Assembly: GCF_004331455.1 (NCBI RefSeq)
Contig: NZ_SJJR01000004.1
Location: 186,001 to 250,000, forward strand
Origin: Micromonospora zingiberis
Lineage (GTDB): Bacteria > Actinomycetota > Actinomycetes > Mycobacteriales > Micromonosporaceae
DNA length: 64,000 nucleotides
Reading direction: 5' to 3'
Shown: piece after piece, positions 41,069-48,998 of the stretch
Numbering within the stretch: position 1 is the first letter of the stretch
Layout: the number at the start of each line of letters is the position of its first letter
Made by a program: the position numbers and the translations under genes
Notes under the pieces: generated by a model
Told to the model about the DNA's origin: nothing
Seen by the model: the letters and a program-made list of their open reading frames with translations, nothing else
The model's database searches: none

Positions 41069-43219
41069 TCAGCGTCGGTGACGGCGGGTGGCGATCGCCC
41101 GGCGGGTGGGCCGGCGGACCACGGCGATCCGGTCGCCACGGGTGCGTACGGACGTCCGGCCGCCCCGCCCACGCCGCACGATCAGGTCGACCGTGTGCCC
41201 ACCGACCTGCACGCCCTCCAGCACGAGGTCGGGTAGCCAGGCGGGCAGGTGCGGGTCGACGAAGATCGTCCGCAACGGCGCGGCGGGACGCAGCGCCAGC
41301 AGGGCCTGGATCAGTGCGATGACCGAGCTGGCCGACCAGGCCTGTGGCGAACAGGCGCTCGGGTAGACCCCGGGGTGGGGATGGGCCTCGTCCCGGGGCA
41401 GCCCACTGAGCACCTCCGGCAGGCGGTGTTCGGCGAAGAGGGCGGACGCGGTGAACATCCCCTCGGCGAGCCGGTGCAGGTGTTCCCAGCAGCCGTAGCG
41501 GGCGAGCCCGATGCCGATGGTGCCCGCCTCGACCGGCCAGACGCTGCCCCGGTGGTAACTGAACGGGTTGTACGCCGGATGTGCGGCGGAGAGCGTACGG
41601 ACCCCCCAGCCGCTGAACATGTCCGGCGCGAGCAGCCGGTCCGCGACCACCGGCGCGATCCGGGGCGGCACGATCCCGGTGGCGAGCAGATGGCCGTCGT
41701 TGGAGTTGACCGAGCGTACCGGCCGCTTGTCCGGCCCGAGCGCCATCGCGTAACAGCCCTGTTCGGGTAGCCAGAAGGCGCGGTGGAAGCGGCGGCGCAG
41801 CGCGGCCGCCCGGGCGGCCAGGCGGGCAGCGACCGCGGGACGACCGGCCACGGCGTACGTCCCGGCCGCGTGCCGCAGCGCGGCGTACCAGTACGCCTGG
41901 ACCTCGCTGGTCGCGATCGGGTTCGGCACCACCGTGCCGTGCTCGTCGACGATGGCGGTGTCCGAGTCCTTCCAACCCTGGTTCTTCAGGCCGGCCGCGG
42001 ACCGGCGGTGGTATTCGAGGAATCCGTCGTGGTCGAGGTCGCCGTAGCGTTCGATCCAGGACAGGGCACGGTCGGCGGCGGGCAGCAACTCCCGTACCGT
42101 GTCGAGATCCCCCGTCCAGGCGTAGTACTGGCCGAGGAAGACCAGGAAGTCCGGCGCGGTCGACCAGTCGCCGTGATAGTGGGCGAACGGGTCGATGTCG
42201 AGCTCGGACAGCGGCCCCCGGCGGGCCTCGTGCAGCGGTTTGCCGGGCTCCTCGTCGCGCCAGTCGTCGATCCGCCGCCCGAAGTGTCGGGCATTGAGCC
42301 GGAGGCTGTCGGCCAGCATCGTCGGCCCGGCGAGCAGCGCCTGCCACGACGCGGTCATCGTGTCCCGCCCGAAGATCTCCTGGTAGATGGGCAGGCCGGC
42401 GATCGGCGCGGTGGGGCCGGCCGGCTCGCCCAGGGGAAGCCCGGCCAGGTCCTCGCGGGCGCAGCGCCACGCCGCCGTGACGTCGAAGTTGGTGCTGGTG
42501 AGCCGGGCGAGTTCGGTGGTGAGCTGGCGGCGCGCCAACCCGGCGGCGTCACCGGGTTCGGTGAAGCTCGCCGGTGGCGCGATGAGTCGTTCACCGTCGA
42601 AGACCGGCTCGACGGCGAGTTCGACCTGGCTGCGTCCGCCCGGCGCCAGCGCCACCTCGACGGTGAACCCGCCGTCGGCGTACCGGATCGGTGCCTCGGC
42701 CCGGACCCGGATCGCCACCGCCCGGTCGAGCCCGTCGCACCGGTACGTCAGGCGTAGCTCCTGACCGGCGGGATCCCATCGGGCGTCGACCGCGCCGGAC
42801 TGGACCCGGCGGCCGGTCTCGGCCTCGCTCGTGTCGGCGAAGTCGGCGGCGAGCTGGACCTGTAGGCGCAGGTCCAGGCGCTGGTCGGCGTAACTGAACA
42901 GGGTCAGCCGGCTGCGCAGCCCGGCCGCCACGAAACGTTCGACCGACAGGTACGCCGCCCGTGACGGCAGCGTCTCTCCGTCGCCGAGTTCGGCGTAGGA
43001 GAGCTGGGCGTGTCCCTGCACGGTCGCCGTGCTGAACGGCACCGGCTCCCGGCCGTCGACGGTGATCCGCTCGGTGCTGAGCACCCGCGTGTTGCGGGCG
43101 AAGAAGCCCTGCGGGCCGGCCCCGGTGATGCGACCGCGTACGTCGGTGACCAGGGTGCTCCAGCCGCTGGCCACGTAGAGCAGGTCCGGGCGGACGCGCA
43201 GATTCCGCACGCGGCTCAT
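41069..43219 (-). CDS. Glycogen-debranching-enzyme-like (α/α)6 glycosidase
   Basis: A 716-residue cytoplasmic protein. The N-terminal beta-sandwich (residues about 10-200, with GPQGFFARNTRVLS) is the glycogen-debranching N-terminal domain, and residues about 260-680 are an (α/α)6 barrel of amylo-1,6-glucosidase type. Likely catalytic-pocket stretches are LPIYQEIFGRDTMTASWQA, FAHYHGDWSTAPDFLV and FSYHRGSVWPVEAG. Related GH63/GH133-like proteins are often called amylo-alpha-1,6-glucosidase, though many act on other glycans. The start has CAGGGGG upstream. It is alone on its strand, 130 bases from the response regulator. The true substrate is uncertain. Confidence 0.88.
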   Translation of the reverse strand: MSRVRNLRVRPDLLYVASGWSTLVTDVRGRITGAGPQGFFARNTRVLSTERITVDGREPVPFSTATVQGHAQLSYAELGDGETLPSRAAYLSVERFVAAGLRSRLTLFSYADQRLDLRLQVQLAADFADTSEAETGRRVQSGAVDARWDPAGQELRLTYRCDGLDRAVAIRVRAEAPIRYADGGFTVEVALAPGGRSQVELAVEPVFDGERLIAPPASFTEPGDAAGLARRQLTTELARLTSTNFDVTAAWRCAREDLAGLPLGEPAGPTAPIAGLPIYQEIFGRDTMTASWQALLAGPTMLADSLRLNARHFGRRIDDWRDEEPGKPLHEARRGPLSELDIDPFAHYHGDWSTAPDFLVFLGQYYAWTGDLDTVRELLPAADRALSWIERYGDLDHDGFLEYHRRSAAGLKNQGWKDSDTAIVDEHGTVVPNPIATSEVQAYWYAALRHAAGTYAVAGRPAVAARLAARAAALRRRFHRAFWLPEQGCYAMALGPDKRPVRSVNSNDGHLLATGIVPPRIAPVVADRLLAPDMFSGWGVRTLSAAHPAYNPFSYHRGSVWPVEAGTIGIGLARYGCWEHLHRLAEGMFTASALFAEHRLPEVLSGLPRDEAHPHPGVYPSACSPQAWSASSVIALIQALLALRPAAPLRTIFVDPHLPAWLPDLVLEGVQVGGHTVDLIVRRGRGGRTSVRTRGDRIAVVRRPTRRAIATRRHRR

Positions 43220-43331
43220 CCGAACCCCCTGACCAGCGGTGCGGCGCCACGCGAGCGGCTGGCCGGTGGCGTCGGTCGGCGGTTGTTACCCCCGTCGGGC
43301 CCCGATACACCCCACCCGACCGCCGGGGCGG

Positions 43332-43745
43332 TCAGTCCCGGGGCTGGCCGATGTTGACCAGCCACCCGATGCCGAACCGGTCGACGCACATGCCGAACTC
43401 GTCGCCCCACACCTGCTTGTCCAGCGGCACCGTCACCATGCCGCCGTCGGCGAGCCTGGCCCAGTAGCCGCGCAGTGCGTCGGCGTCGTCGCCGCTGATG
43501 CTGATCGACACGTTGTTGCCGGGCACATGTTCCATCCCGGGCGCGGTGTCCGAGGCCATCAGCGTGTAGCCGGCCGGGCTCTCCAGCATCGAGTGCATGA
43601 TCTTGTCGGCCAGCGCGGGATCGTCCGTGCCGAACTCGCCGAACGTGCTCACCGCGAGGTCGCCACCGAACACGTGCTGGTAGAACTCCATCGCCTCCCG
43701 GGCGTTGCCGGCGAAGCTCAGATACGGGTTGAGTCGAGACGCCAT
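43332..43745 (-). CDS. VOC-superfamily protein, PhnB/glyoxalase type
   Basis: A 137-residue protein of the PhnB-like (3-demethylubiquinone methyltransferase-like) VOC group. It begins LNPYLSFAGNAREAMEFYQH with the typical VFGGDLAVSTFGEFG, continues LMASDTAPGMEH and ends WGDEFGMCVDRFGIGWLVNI. These proteins have two βαβββ units; the functions of the PhnB subgroup are mostly unknown, and metal ligands are often missing. GAGGAAGG before the ATG sets the start. It stands between the debranching-type enzyme and a decayed methyltransferase, with no operon partner. Confidence 0.9.
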   Translation of the reverse strand: MASRLNPYLSFAGNAREAMEFYQHVFGGDLAVSTFGEFGTDDPALADKIMHSMLESPAGYTLMASDTAPGMEHVPGNNVSISISGDDADALRGYWARLADGGMVTVPLDKQVWGDEFGMCVDRFGIGWLVNIGQPRD

Positions 43746-43798
43746 GACACCTTCCTCAGTCCAGTCCAGGATCATCGTGACCAACGACCGGACGGCCC

Positions 43799-44057
43799 GT
43801 GACGACATTCTTCGCCCGGATCGAGGTGCGCCGGGCCCTGGTCGCCGGGCTGGCCGGTCGGGTGATCGAGGTGGGTGCCGGCAACGGGCGGATGTTCCCG
43901 CACTACCGGGCGGGACACCGCCACGGCGATCACCTCCGCTGGCTTCGACGTCGAGCAACTGCACCGGTTCCGCTTTCCCGAAACCGGCCCGGCCGGGCCG
44001 GCGGCCCCGCACATCGGGGGTCGCGCGCGGAATCCGGCGGACCCGGATCCGCGCTGA
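43799..44057 (+). pseudogene. Remnant of a SAM-dependent methyltransferase (internal deletion and frameshift)
   Basis: From the GTG at 43799 the frame encodes a typical start of a methyltransferase, FFARIEVRRALVAGLAG and RVIEVGAGNGRMFPHY with motif I. Directly after this the reading jumps to another frame, which encodes the characteristic C-terminal end of the same protein class: ITSAGFDVEQLHRFRFPE then GPAAPHIGGRARNPAD, ending at a TGA at 44055-44057. Roughly the central half of the gene is missing and the two parts are out of frame, so the product is inactive. The open frame continuing from the start past this point is spurious. Confidence 0.75.
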
Positions 44058-44182
44058 CCGGCCAGCCGTCGCCGGCACCGTCGGGTACGGGACGCCGGGG
44101 CCAACCGTTCGCCTGATTGCGCCCGGTTGTGTGGGTGCTCATGCTCGGGCCAGTCGGGACGCTTGTGGTGCGGGGGTCGGGG

Positions 44183-44764
44183 ATGGGCAGGACCGTCATG
44201 GTGAGCGTCGTCGGTGGGCTGGTCTGCCTGCTGGCGGTCCTCGTGATCGGTGCGGCGGTGCTGGCGTACAACCGGTTGGTCCGCCAACGTAACCAGGTGC
44301 AGGCGTCCTGGGCGCAGATCGACGTCCAGCTCAAACGCCGCTACGACCTGATTCCCAACCTGGTGGAGACGGTCCGTGGCTACGCGGCACACGAACGCGC
44401 CACGTTGGACGCCGTCGCCACGGCACGCAGCGGTGCCATCGCCGCGGCCGGTGTCCCCGGGGTGGCCGACCGGGCCGACGCGGAGAACACCCTCACCCAG
44501 GCGCTCGGCCGACTCTTCGCGCTCGCCGAGGCGTACCCGGACCTCAAGGCGAACCAGAACTTCGCGGCGTTGCAGGGCGAGCTGGCCCGGACCGAAGACA
44601 AGATCGCGTACGCCCGGCAGTTCTACAACAGCGCCGTGCAGACCTTCAACACCAGCGTGCAGTCCATCCCCACCAACCTGATCGCGGGCATCGGCGGGTT
44701 CCGGCCGATGGACTTCTTCCAGGCACTGGAGGGTGAACGCGCCGCCGTCCAGGTGCGGTACTGA
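44183..44764 (+). CDS. LemA-family membrane protein
   Basis: A 193-residue protein with one N-terminal transmembrane helix (GGLVCLLAVLVIGAAVLA) and a helical body. The LemA signature NRLVRQRNQVQASWAQIDVQLKRRYDLIPNLVETV is intact, followed by YPDLKANQNFAALQGELA and ARQFYNSAVQTFNTSVQSIP with FRPMDFF. The role of LemA proteins is unclear; they usually accompany a DUF2207 or TPM protein, as here. Start choice is uncertain: ATG at 44183 (preceded by GGGG) or at 44198. The next gene begins 15 bases after the stop, so the two are co-transcribed. Confidence 0.9.
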   Translation: MGRTVMVSVVGGLVCLLAVLVIGAAVLAYNRLVRQRNQVQASWAQIDVQLKRRYDLIPNLVETVRGYAAHERATLDAVATARSGAIAAAGVPGVADRADAENTLTQALGRLFALAEAYPDLKANQNFAALQGELARTEDKIAYARQFYNSAVQTFNTSVQSIPTNLIAGIGGFRPMDFFQALEGERAAVQVRY

Positions 44765-44779
44765 CGGCGGGAGCACGCG

Positions 44780-46627
44780 ATGGATCCCCGGTTGCTTCTC
44801 GACCTGGCGGTGGGCGGGTCCGCACTCGCCGGGTGGTTCGCCGCCTACGGCGTCGTCCGGCTGGCCACCCGGCCGGCCAGCCCGACCCCCGCGCCGGCCA
44901 CCATGGACCTCGGCGACGAACCGCCCGCTCTGGTCAGCCTGCTGGTCAACCGCTGGTCGCTCACCGAGGACGCCGCCGAGTCGACGCTGCTCGACCTCGC
45001 CGCCCGCGGCTTCGTGGAGCTGCGTCAGCCGGGCGACGACCCGATGCAGACCACCCTGCACCTGCCCCCGTCGCCGCCGGACGCGGCCGGGCTGCGGCCG
45101 TACGAGCGCCTGGTGCTCGACCGGGTGCGCGGCCTGGCGGTGCACGGAGTGCTGCCGCTGAGCGCCCTGACCTTCCGCAACGAGGCCCAGGCGAAGTCCT
45201 GGAACAAGCGGCTGCGCGCCCAGGTGGTGGCGGACGCGCGGGCGGCCGGACTGTCCCGGCGGCGCTTCGGTCCCAAGGTGACCACGGTGCTGTCCGCCGC
45301 CGCGCTGCTCGCCGGGGTGGTCGTCGGGCTCGCCGCCGCGCACTACGGCAGCTGGCACGCCGAGGAGGACAATCCGGGCCTCGCCGCCGGGTTCGTCACC
45401 TTCGCCGTGCTGTCCGTCATCGCCGGTGCGACGCCCGGCGAGCGGGACACCCCGCGGGGTCGTCAGGTGGCGGCGAGGTGGCTCGGGGTACGCGACTGGT
45501 TGCGCGGGCACGAGCAGTTCGACGAACTGCCGCCGGCCTCGGTGGCGATCTGGGACCGGTACCTGGGCTACGGCGCGGCCGTCGGCGCCACCCGGCTGGC
45601 CAGCGCCGTCCTCGACCTCGGCATGGGCGACCGGTCGCTGGTCTGGTCGTCGTACGGCGGCACCTGGCACCGGGTCCGGGTCCGCTACCCGCGTCTCCCG
45701 CGCTACGGCCGTACGCTGCCGAGACTGCTGCTCAGCGCGGCGATCAGCGGTGCGGTGGGCTTCTTCCTGCTGAAACTCTTCGGCCCGTCGGCCGATCTCT
45801 TCCCGACCAGCGACGACCCGGCCACCCGGATCGTCGCCCTGGTCGCCGCCGGCATCGTCGCCGGGGCGGTGCTGCTGCTGGCCTTCGGCGGGTACACGTT
45901 GGTGCGCGGCGTCGCGGACCTGGCCACCGAGCGCACCATCACCGGTGAGGTGCTCTGGGTGCAGGTGTGGAAGTCGACCGCCCAGGGGGAGAACCGGCCG
46001 GCCAGGCCCTGGCTGCACTATCTGGCGGTGGACGACGGCAGCGGCGAACGGACCACCGCCTGGGGGCTGCCCAGCCAGTGGGCCGGCGACTGCCACCACG
46101 GGGACACCGTGACCATCCGGGTACGGCCCTGGTCGCGGCGGGTGGTCCAGGTCGCGGTGGTCGGGCACGGCCGCCCACGGAGCCTGACCGAACCGGTCGT
46201 GCCGGAGGCCACGGGCCCGCGGGTCGCCCGTGCCGGCGCACCGACACCGGAGTCGCTGTTCACCACCGAGGAGATCGGGCAGGCTTTGGGCCTGCCGGTG
46301 GGCGCCGCCGAGGCGGTCGACCTGCCGGGCCCGCTGGTCGGCGTCCAGTTCCGCGCGGCCGGCGACGGCAGCCCGGTGCTGATGATCCAGGCGGTGTCCG
46401 GTGCGGCGGGGCAGTGGATCTGGCGACTCAACGCCCGAGGGCAGGAACTTCCCGGAATCGGCGACGGTGCGTACCTGGCCGGCGAGCGGGCCGTGCTCCG
46501 GCTCGGCGACCGTACGGTCCTGCTGACGCTGCTCGGCGTCGCCCGGGCCAGGACCGCCCACCTGCCGTGGCTGCTGGCCCAGGGCGCGCTGCGGGCATCG
46601 GCGAACCGCGACCAGGCGACCACCTGA
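44780..46627 (+). CDS. DUF2207-like membrane protein
   Basis: A 615-residue membrane protein. One N-terminal hydrophobic helix (LLLDLAVGGSALAGWFAAYG) is followed by a winged-helix-like region, DEPPALVSLLVNRWSLTEDA, with DLAARGFVEL, which matches the C-terminal half of DUF2207 proteins. Hydrophobic helices appear near VTTVLSAAALLAGVVVGLAA, LLLSAAISGAVGFFLL and AAGIVAGAVLLLAFGGYTLV. The last 200 residues are soluble and of unknown fold, so the protein is longer than ordinary members. It is coupled to the LemA gene upstream. The window shows no further partner. Function unknown. Confidence 0.82.
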   Translation: MDPRLLLDLAVGGSALAGWFAAYGVVRLATRPASPTPAPATMDLGDEPPALVSLLVNRWSLTEDAAESTLLDLAARGFVELRQPGDDPMQTTLHLPPSPPDAAGLRPYERLVLDRVRGLAVHGVLPLSALTFRNEAQAKSWNKRLRAQVVADARAAGLSRRRFGPKVTTVLSAAALLAGVVVGLAAAHYGSWHAEEDNPGLAAGFVTFAVLSVIAGATPGERDTPRGRQVAARWLGVRDWLRGHEQFDELPPASVAIWDRYLGYGAAVGATRLASAVLDLGMGDRSLVWSSYGGTWHRVRVRYPRLPRYGRTLPRLLLSAAISGAVGFFLLKLFGPSADLFPTSDDPATRIVALVAAGIVAGAVLLLAFGGYTLVRGVADLATERTITGEVLWVQVWKSTAQGENRPARPWLHYLAVDDGSGERTTAWGLPSQWAGDCHHGDTVTIRVRPWSRRVVQVAVVGHGRPRSLTEPVVPEATGPRVARAGAPTPESLFTTEEIGQALGLPVGAAEAVDLPGPLVGVQFRAAGDGSPVLMIQAVSGAAGQWIWRLNARGQELPGIGDGAYLAGERAVLRLGDRTVLLTLLGVARARTAHLPWLLAQGALRASANRDQATT

Positions 46628-46637
46628 CCCGTGTGCG

Positions 46638-47606
46638 TCACCGGCGTTCGGCAGGCGTCGATCCGCACAGTGCCGCGCCGCGTGGCGTCTGCCAGTAGAG
46701 CACCTCCCGGCCTGAGCGGCGCTTGGTCACCATGCCCGAGTCGAGCAGCACCCGCAGGTGGTCGCCGACCGAGCCCAGGGACAGTCCGGTAACCGAGGCC
46801 AACTGCGAGGTGCTCAGCGGTGTGGTCAGCCGGACGAGGACGGCCGCCCGGTTCGCCCCGATCAGCCGGTCCAGTCCCGCCGGCACCGGTGTGGTGGTGT
46901 CGGCGAGGATGCCACTGGCCGGATAGACCATGCCGAACCGGGTGGGCTGGTCCCACAGCACCCAGCCACGCACGCAGTGAGCCGGGACGAACACCAGCTG
47001 TTCGGCCCCGTCCAGCGCCAGCGGTGCCGCCGGGTAGTCGTTCACCTGTAGGTAGCCGTCGCCCAACCACCGCACGCCGCGGTTGAAGTCGGCGACGGCG
47101 CCCACCCAGCCTGCGGTGCTCAGCCGGGCGGTGCGGGCCACGATGTCGGCCCGCAGTCGTCGCTCCCGGTCCGGCCACTCCGGCTGCACCGTGTGCGCCC
47201 AGACCCAGTCGAGCAGAAACACCGCCTGCTCGGCCAGCCCGTCGGCCCGCAGGACGTCCGCGAGGGGACCGGGCCGGGTCGCCCGAAGGTCGTCGCGGAT
47301 CTGGTCGTCGCAACGGCGGGCGACGACCGCCAGTTCCTCGGCGAAGCTGGGCGCGACGGTCGCGGGGGCCAGGGTGAGAAAATCCGCGGTCCATCGTGGT
47401 CGGAACGACGCCGCGAGCAACGCCCGGAGCACCGGGCGTTGCGCCAGCATCTGTTGGTACGCCCCGAGGTAGGGCAGTCGCCAGGTGTGCTGCCAGGGGT
47501 GACGTGGGCTGTGCAGGGCCCGCAGCGCGGCGACGGTTTCGGTCATCGGCGAGACGACGAACCGGCTGCGTGCCAGCAGGTCCACCGGTATCCGCCAGAC
47601 CGACAT
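46638..47606 (-). CDS. ArsR-like regulator with N-terminal DUF5937-type domain
   Basis: A 322-residue regulator. The N-terminal part, PVDLLARSRFVVSPMTETVA and LHSPRHPWQHTW, is typical of a large actinobacterial group annotated DUF5937, and the C-terminal 80 residues are a winged helix: VLVRLTTPLSTSQLASVTGL and LSLGSVGDHLRVLLDSGMV with the wing KRRSGREVLYWQTP. It is divergent from an MFS transporter gene across 57 bases, and the pairing regulator plus efflux pump suggests that it represses the pump until a toxic compound arrives. The ligand is unknown. Confidence 0.87.
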   Translation of the reverse strand: MSVWRIPVDLLARSRFVVSPMTETVAALRALHSPRHPWQHTWRLPYLGAYQQMLAQRPVLRALLAASFRPRWTADFLTLAPATVAPSFAEELAVVARRCDDQIRDDLRATRPGPLADVLRADGLAEQAVFLLDWVWAHTVQPEWPDRERRLRADIVARTARLSTAGWVGAVADFNRGVRWLGDGYLQVNDYPAAPLALDGAEQLVFVPAHCVRGWVLWDQPTRFGMVYPASGILADTTTPVPAGLDRLIGANRAAVLVRLTTPLSTSQLASVTGLSLGSVGDHLRVLLDSGMVTKRRSGREVLYWQTPRGAALCGSTPAERR

Positions 47607-47663
47607 GTTTCGCCTCCAGCCGTAACTCTACGGGTACGCGCCGATGCCCGAGAGGATCGTGCG

Positions 47664-48872
47664 GTGAGGACGTACTCGGACCTTTTCGCCGTTGCCGAAT
47701 TCCGCAATCTGTTCGTGGCCAACTGCGCCGGCATCGCCGCCCACACCACCTCGGCGCTGGCCCTCGGTTCGCTGACCTACGCCGCGACCGGCTCCGCTCT
47801 GCTCACCGCGCTGAGCATGTTCGGCGCGCCGCTGGCGGGCGTACTTGGCAGCCTGACCCTGCTCTCGGCTGCGGACAGCCTGCCGCCGCGCCGGGCGTTG
47901 ACCCTCGTCGCGTCGGTGGCGCTTGTTGGTGCCGCCCTACAGGCGGTTCCCGGGCTGCCGTTGTGGGCACGGTTCGCCGTCATCCTGCTCGTCGCGTACG
48001 CCGGTTCGGTCACCGGCGGCGCCCGGTTGGCACTGATCAACGACATCCTGCCCGCCGGTGGGTACGTGTTGGGCCGCTCGGCGATGAACGTCAGCGTCGG
48101 TGTCATGCAGATCGCCGGTTTCGGGGCGGGCGGCGTACTGCTGGTCTGGCTGAGCCCGTACCAGGTCTTCCTGGTGGCCACCGCACTGCGGGCGGTGGCG
48201 CTCGTGGTGACCCGGTTCGGCCTGGTGGAACGGCCGGCACGGGCGGACGCCGGCACCTCCGCCCGCCGTACGCTGCGGGTCAACGGGCAGCTGTGGAGGG
48301 ACCCGGGATGCCGGTCGCTCTATCTCAACCTGTGGCTGCCCAGCGGTCTGGTGGTCGGCTGTGAGGCGCTGTTCCTGCCGTACGCGGGGGAGCGGGCCGG
48401 ATTTCTCTTCGCGGCCGGCGCCCTCGGCATGCTCGTCGGTGACGTGCTGGTCGGACGGTTCCTCTCGCCGGCTGCGCGGGACCGGTGGGTGCTGCCGCTG
48501 CGGTTGCTTCTTCCCCTGCCGTACCTGGTCTTTCTGGTGCGTCCGGAGTTGCCGCTCGCGATGGTGATCGCCCTGGTCGCCTCGGTGGGTTTCGCGGCCT
48601 CGTTGCCGTTGCAGGAGCGGCTGATCGCGCGGGCGCCGGTCGAGTCACGTGGCCAGGCGCTCGGTCTGCAACACAACGGGATGATGACCGGGCAGGCGGT
48701 GTTCGCCGCCGTCGCCGGAATGCTGGCCGATCTTCTTCCGACGCACTGGGTGGTGGTGGTGCTGGCCGGCCTTTCGCTGACCACGACGTTGCTGCTCACC
48801 CCGGGATTACGCGGTACCCGGCCGGGACCGGCGACGGTGCCGACGGCGGTCGCCGCGTCGACCGGGCGTTGA
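47664..48872 (+). CDS. MFS transporter, probable efflux pump
   Basis: A 402-residue major-facilitator protein with about twelve hydrophobic helices (for example ALTLVASVALVGAALQAVPG and LPLAMVIALVASVGFAASLP). The first loop EFRNLFVANCAGIAAHTTSA and internal symmetry fit drug-efflux type transporters. I placed the start at the GTG at 47664 because AGAGG lies upstream and the extension before it is only low-complexity sequence. It is divergent from the ArsR-like regulator, an arrangement typical for inducible export of antibiotics or metabolites. Cargo unknown. Confidence 0.87.
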   Translation: MRTYSDLFAVAEFRNLFVANCAGIAAHTTSALALGSLTYAATGSALLTALSMFGAPLAGVLGSLTLLSAADSLPPRRALTLVASVALVGAALQAVPGLPLWARFAVILLVAYAGSVTGGARLALINDILPAGGYVLGRSAMNVSVGVMQIAGFGAGGVLLVWLSPYQVFLVATALRAVALVVTRFGLVERPARADAGTSARRTLRVNGQLWRDPGCRSLYLNLWLPSGLVVGCEALFLPYAGERAGFLFAAGALGMLVGDVLVGRFLSPAARDRWVLPLRLLLPLPYLVFLVRPELPLAMVIALVASVGFAASLPLQERLIARAPVESRGQALGLQHNGMMTGQAVFAAVAGMLADLLPTHWVVVVLAGLSLTTTLLLTPGLRGTRPGPATVPTAVAASTGR

Positions 48873-48927
48873 CCGGTGTGGCCAGAGGCTTTGTGTCGGT
48901 GAATTGAGGTTGAGGATGGCGAGCGTA

Positions 48928-48952
48928 TTGACTTTTGCCGCTTGTGGCAAAA
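48928..48952. promoter_or_regulatory. Palindromic operator overlapping a -35-like TTGACT upstream of the CopC-fusion gene
   Basis: TTTTGCC (48933-48939) and GGCAAAA (48946-48952) form a perfect inverted repeat around GCTTGT. TTGACT at 48928-48933 overlaps its left arm. Being 46 bases before the start codon, it is probably a repressor site; its outer TTGC..GCAA arms vaguely recall metalloregulator boxes, but no regulator can be named. Confidence 0.6.
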
Positions 48953-48998
48953 GATAGATACGCCTGGACCAAAGCTGTGTCGTCGTGAGGATGATCAG

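Noticed and set aside
43772..46561. A 929-codon minus-strand frame opposite LemA and DUF2207
   Set aside because: Same reasoning: it mirrors two recognisable plus-strand genes and the pseudogene, has no ribosome site and no domain.
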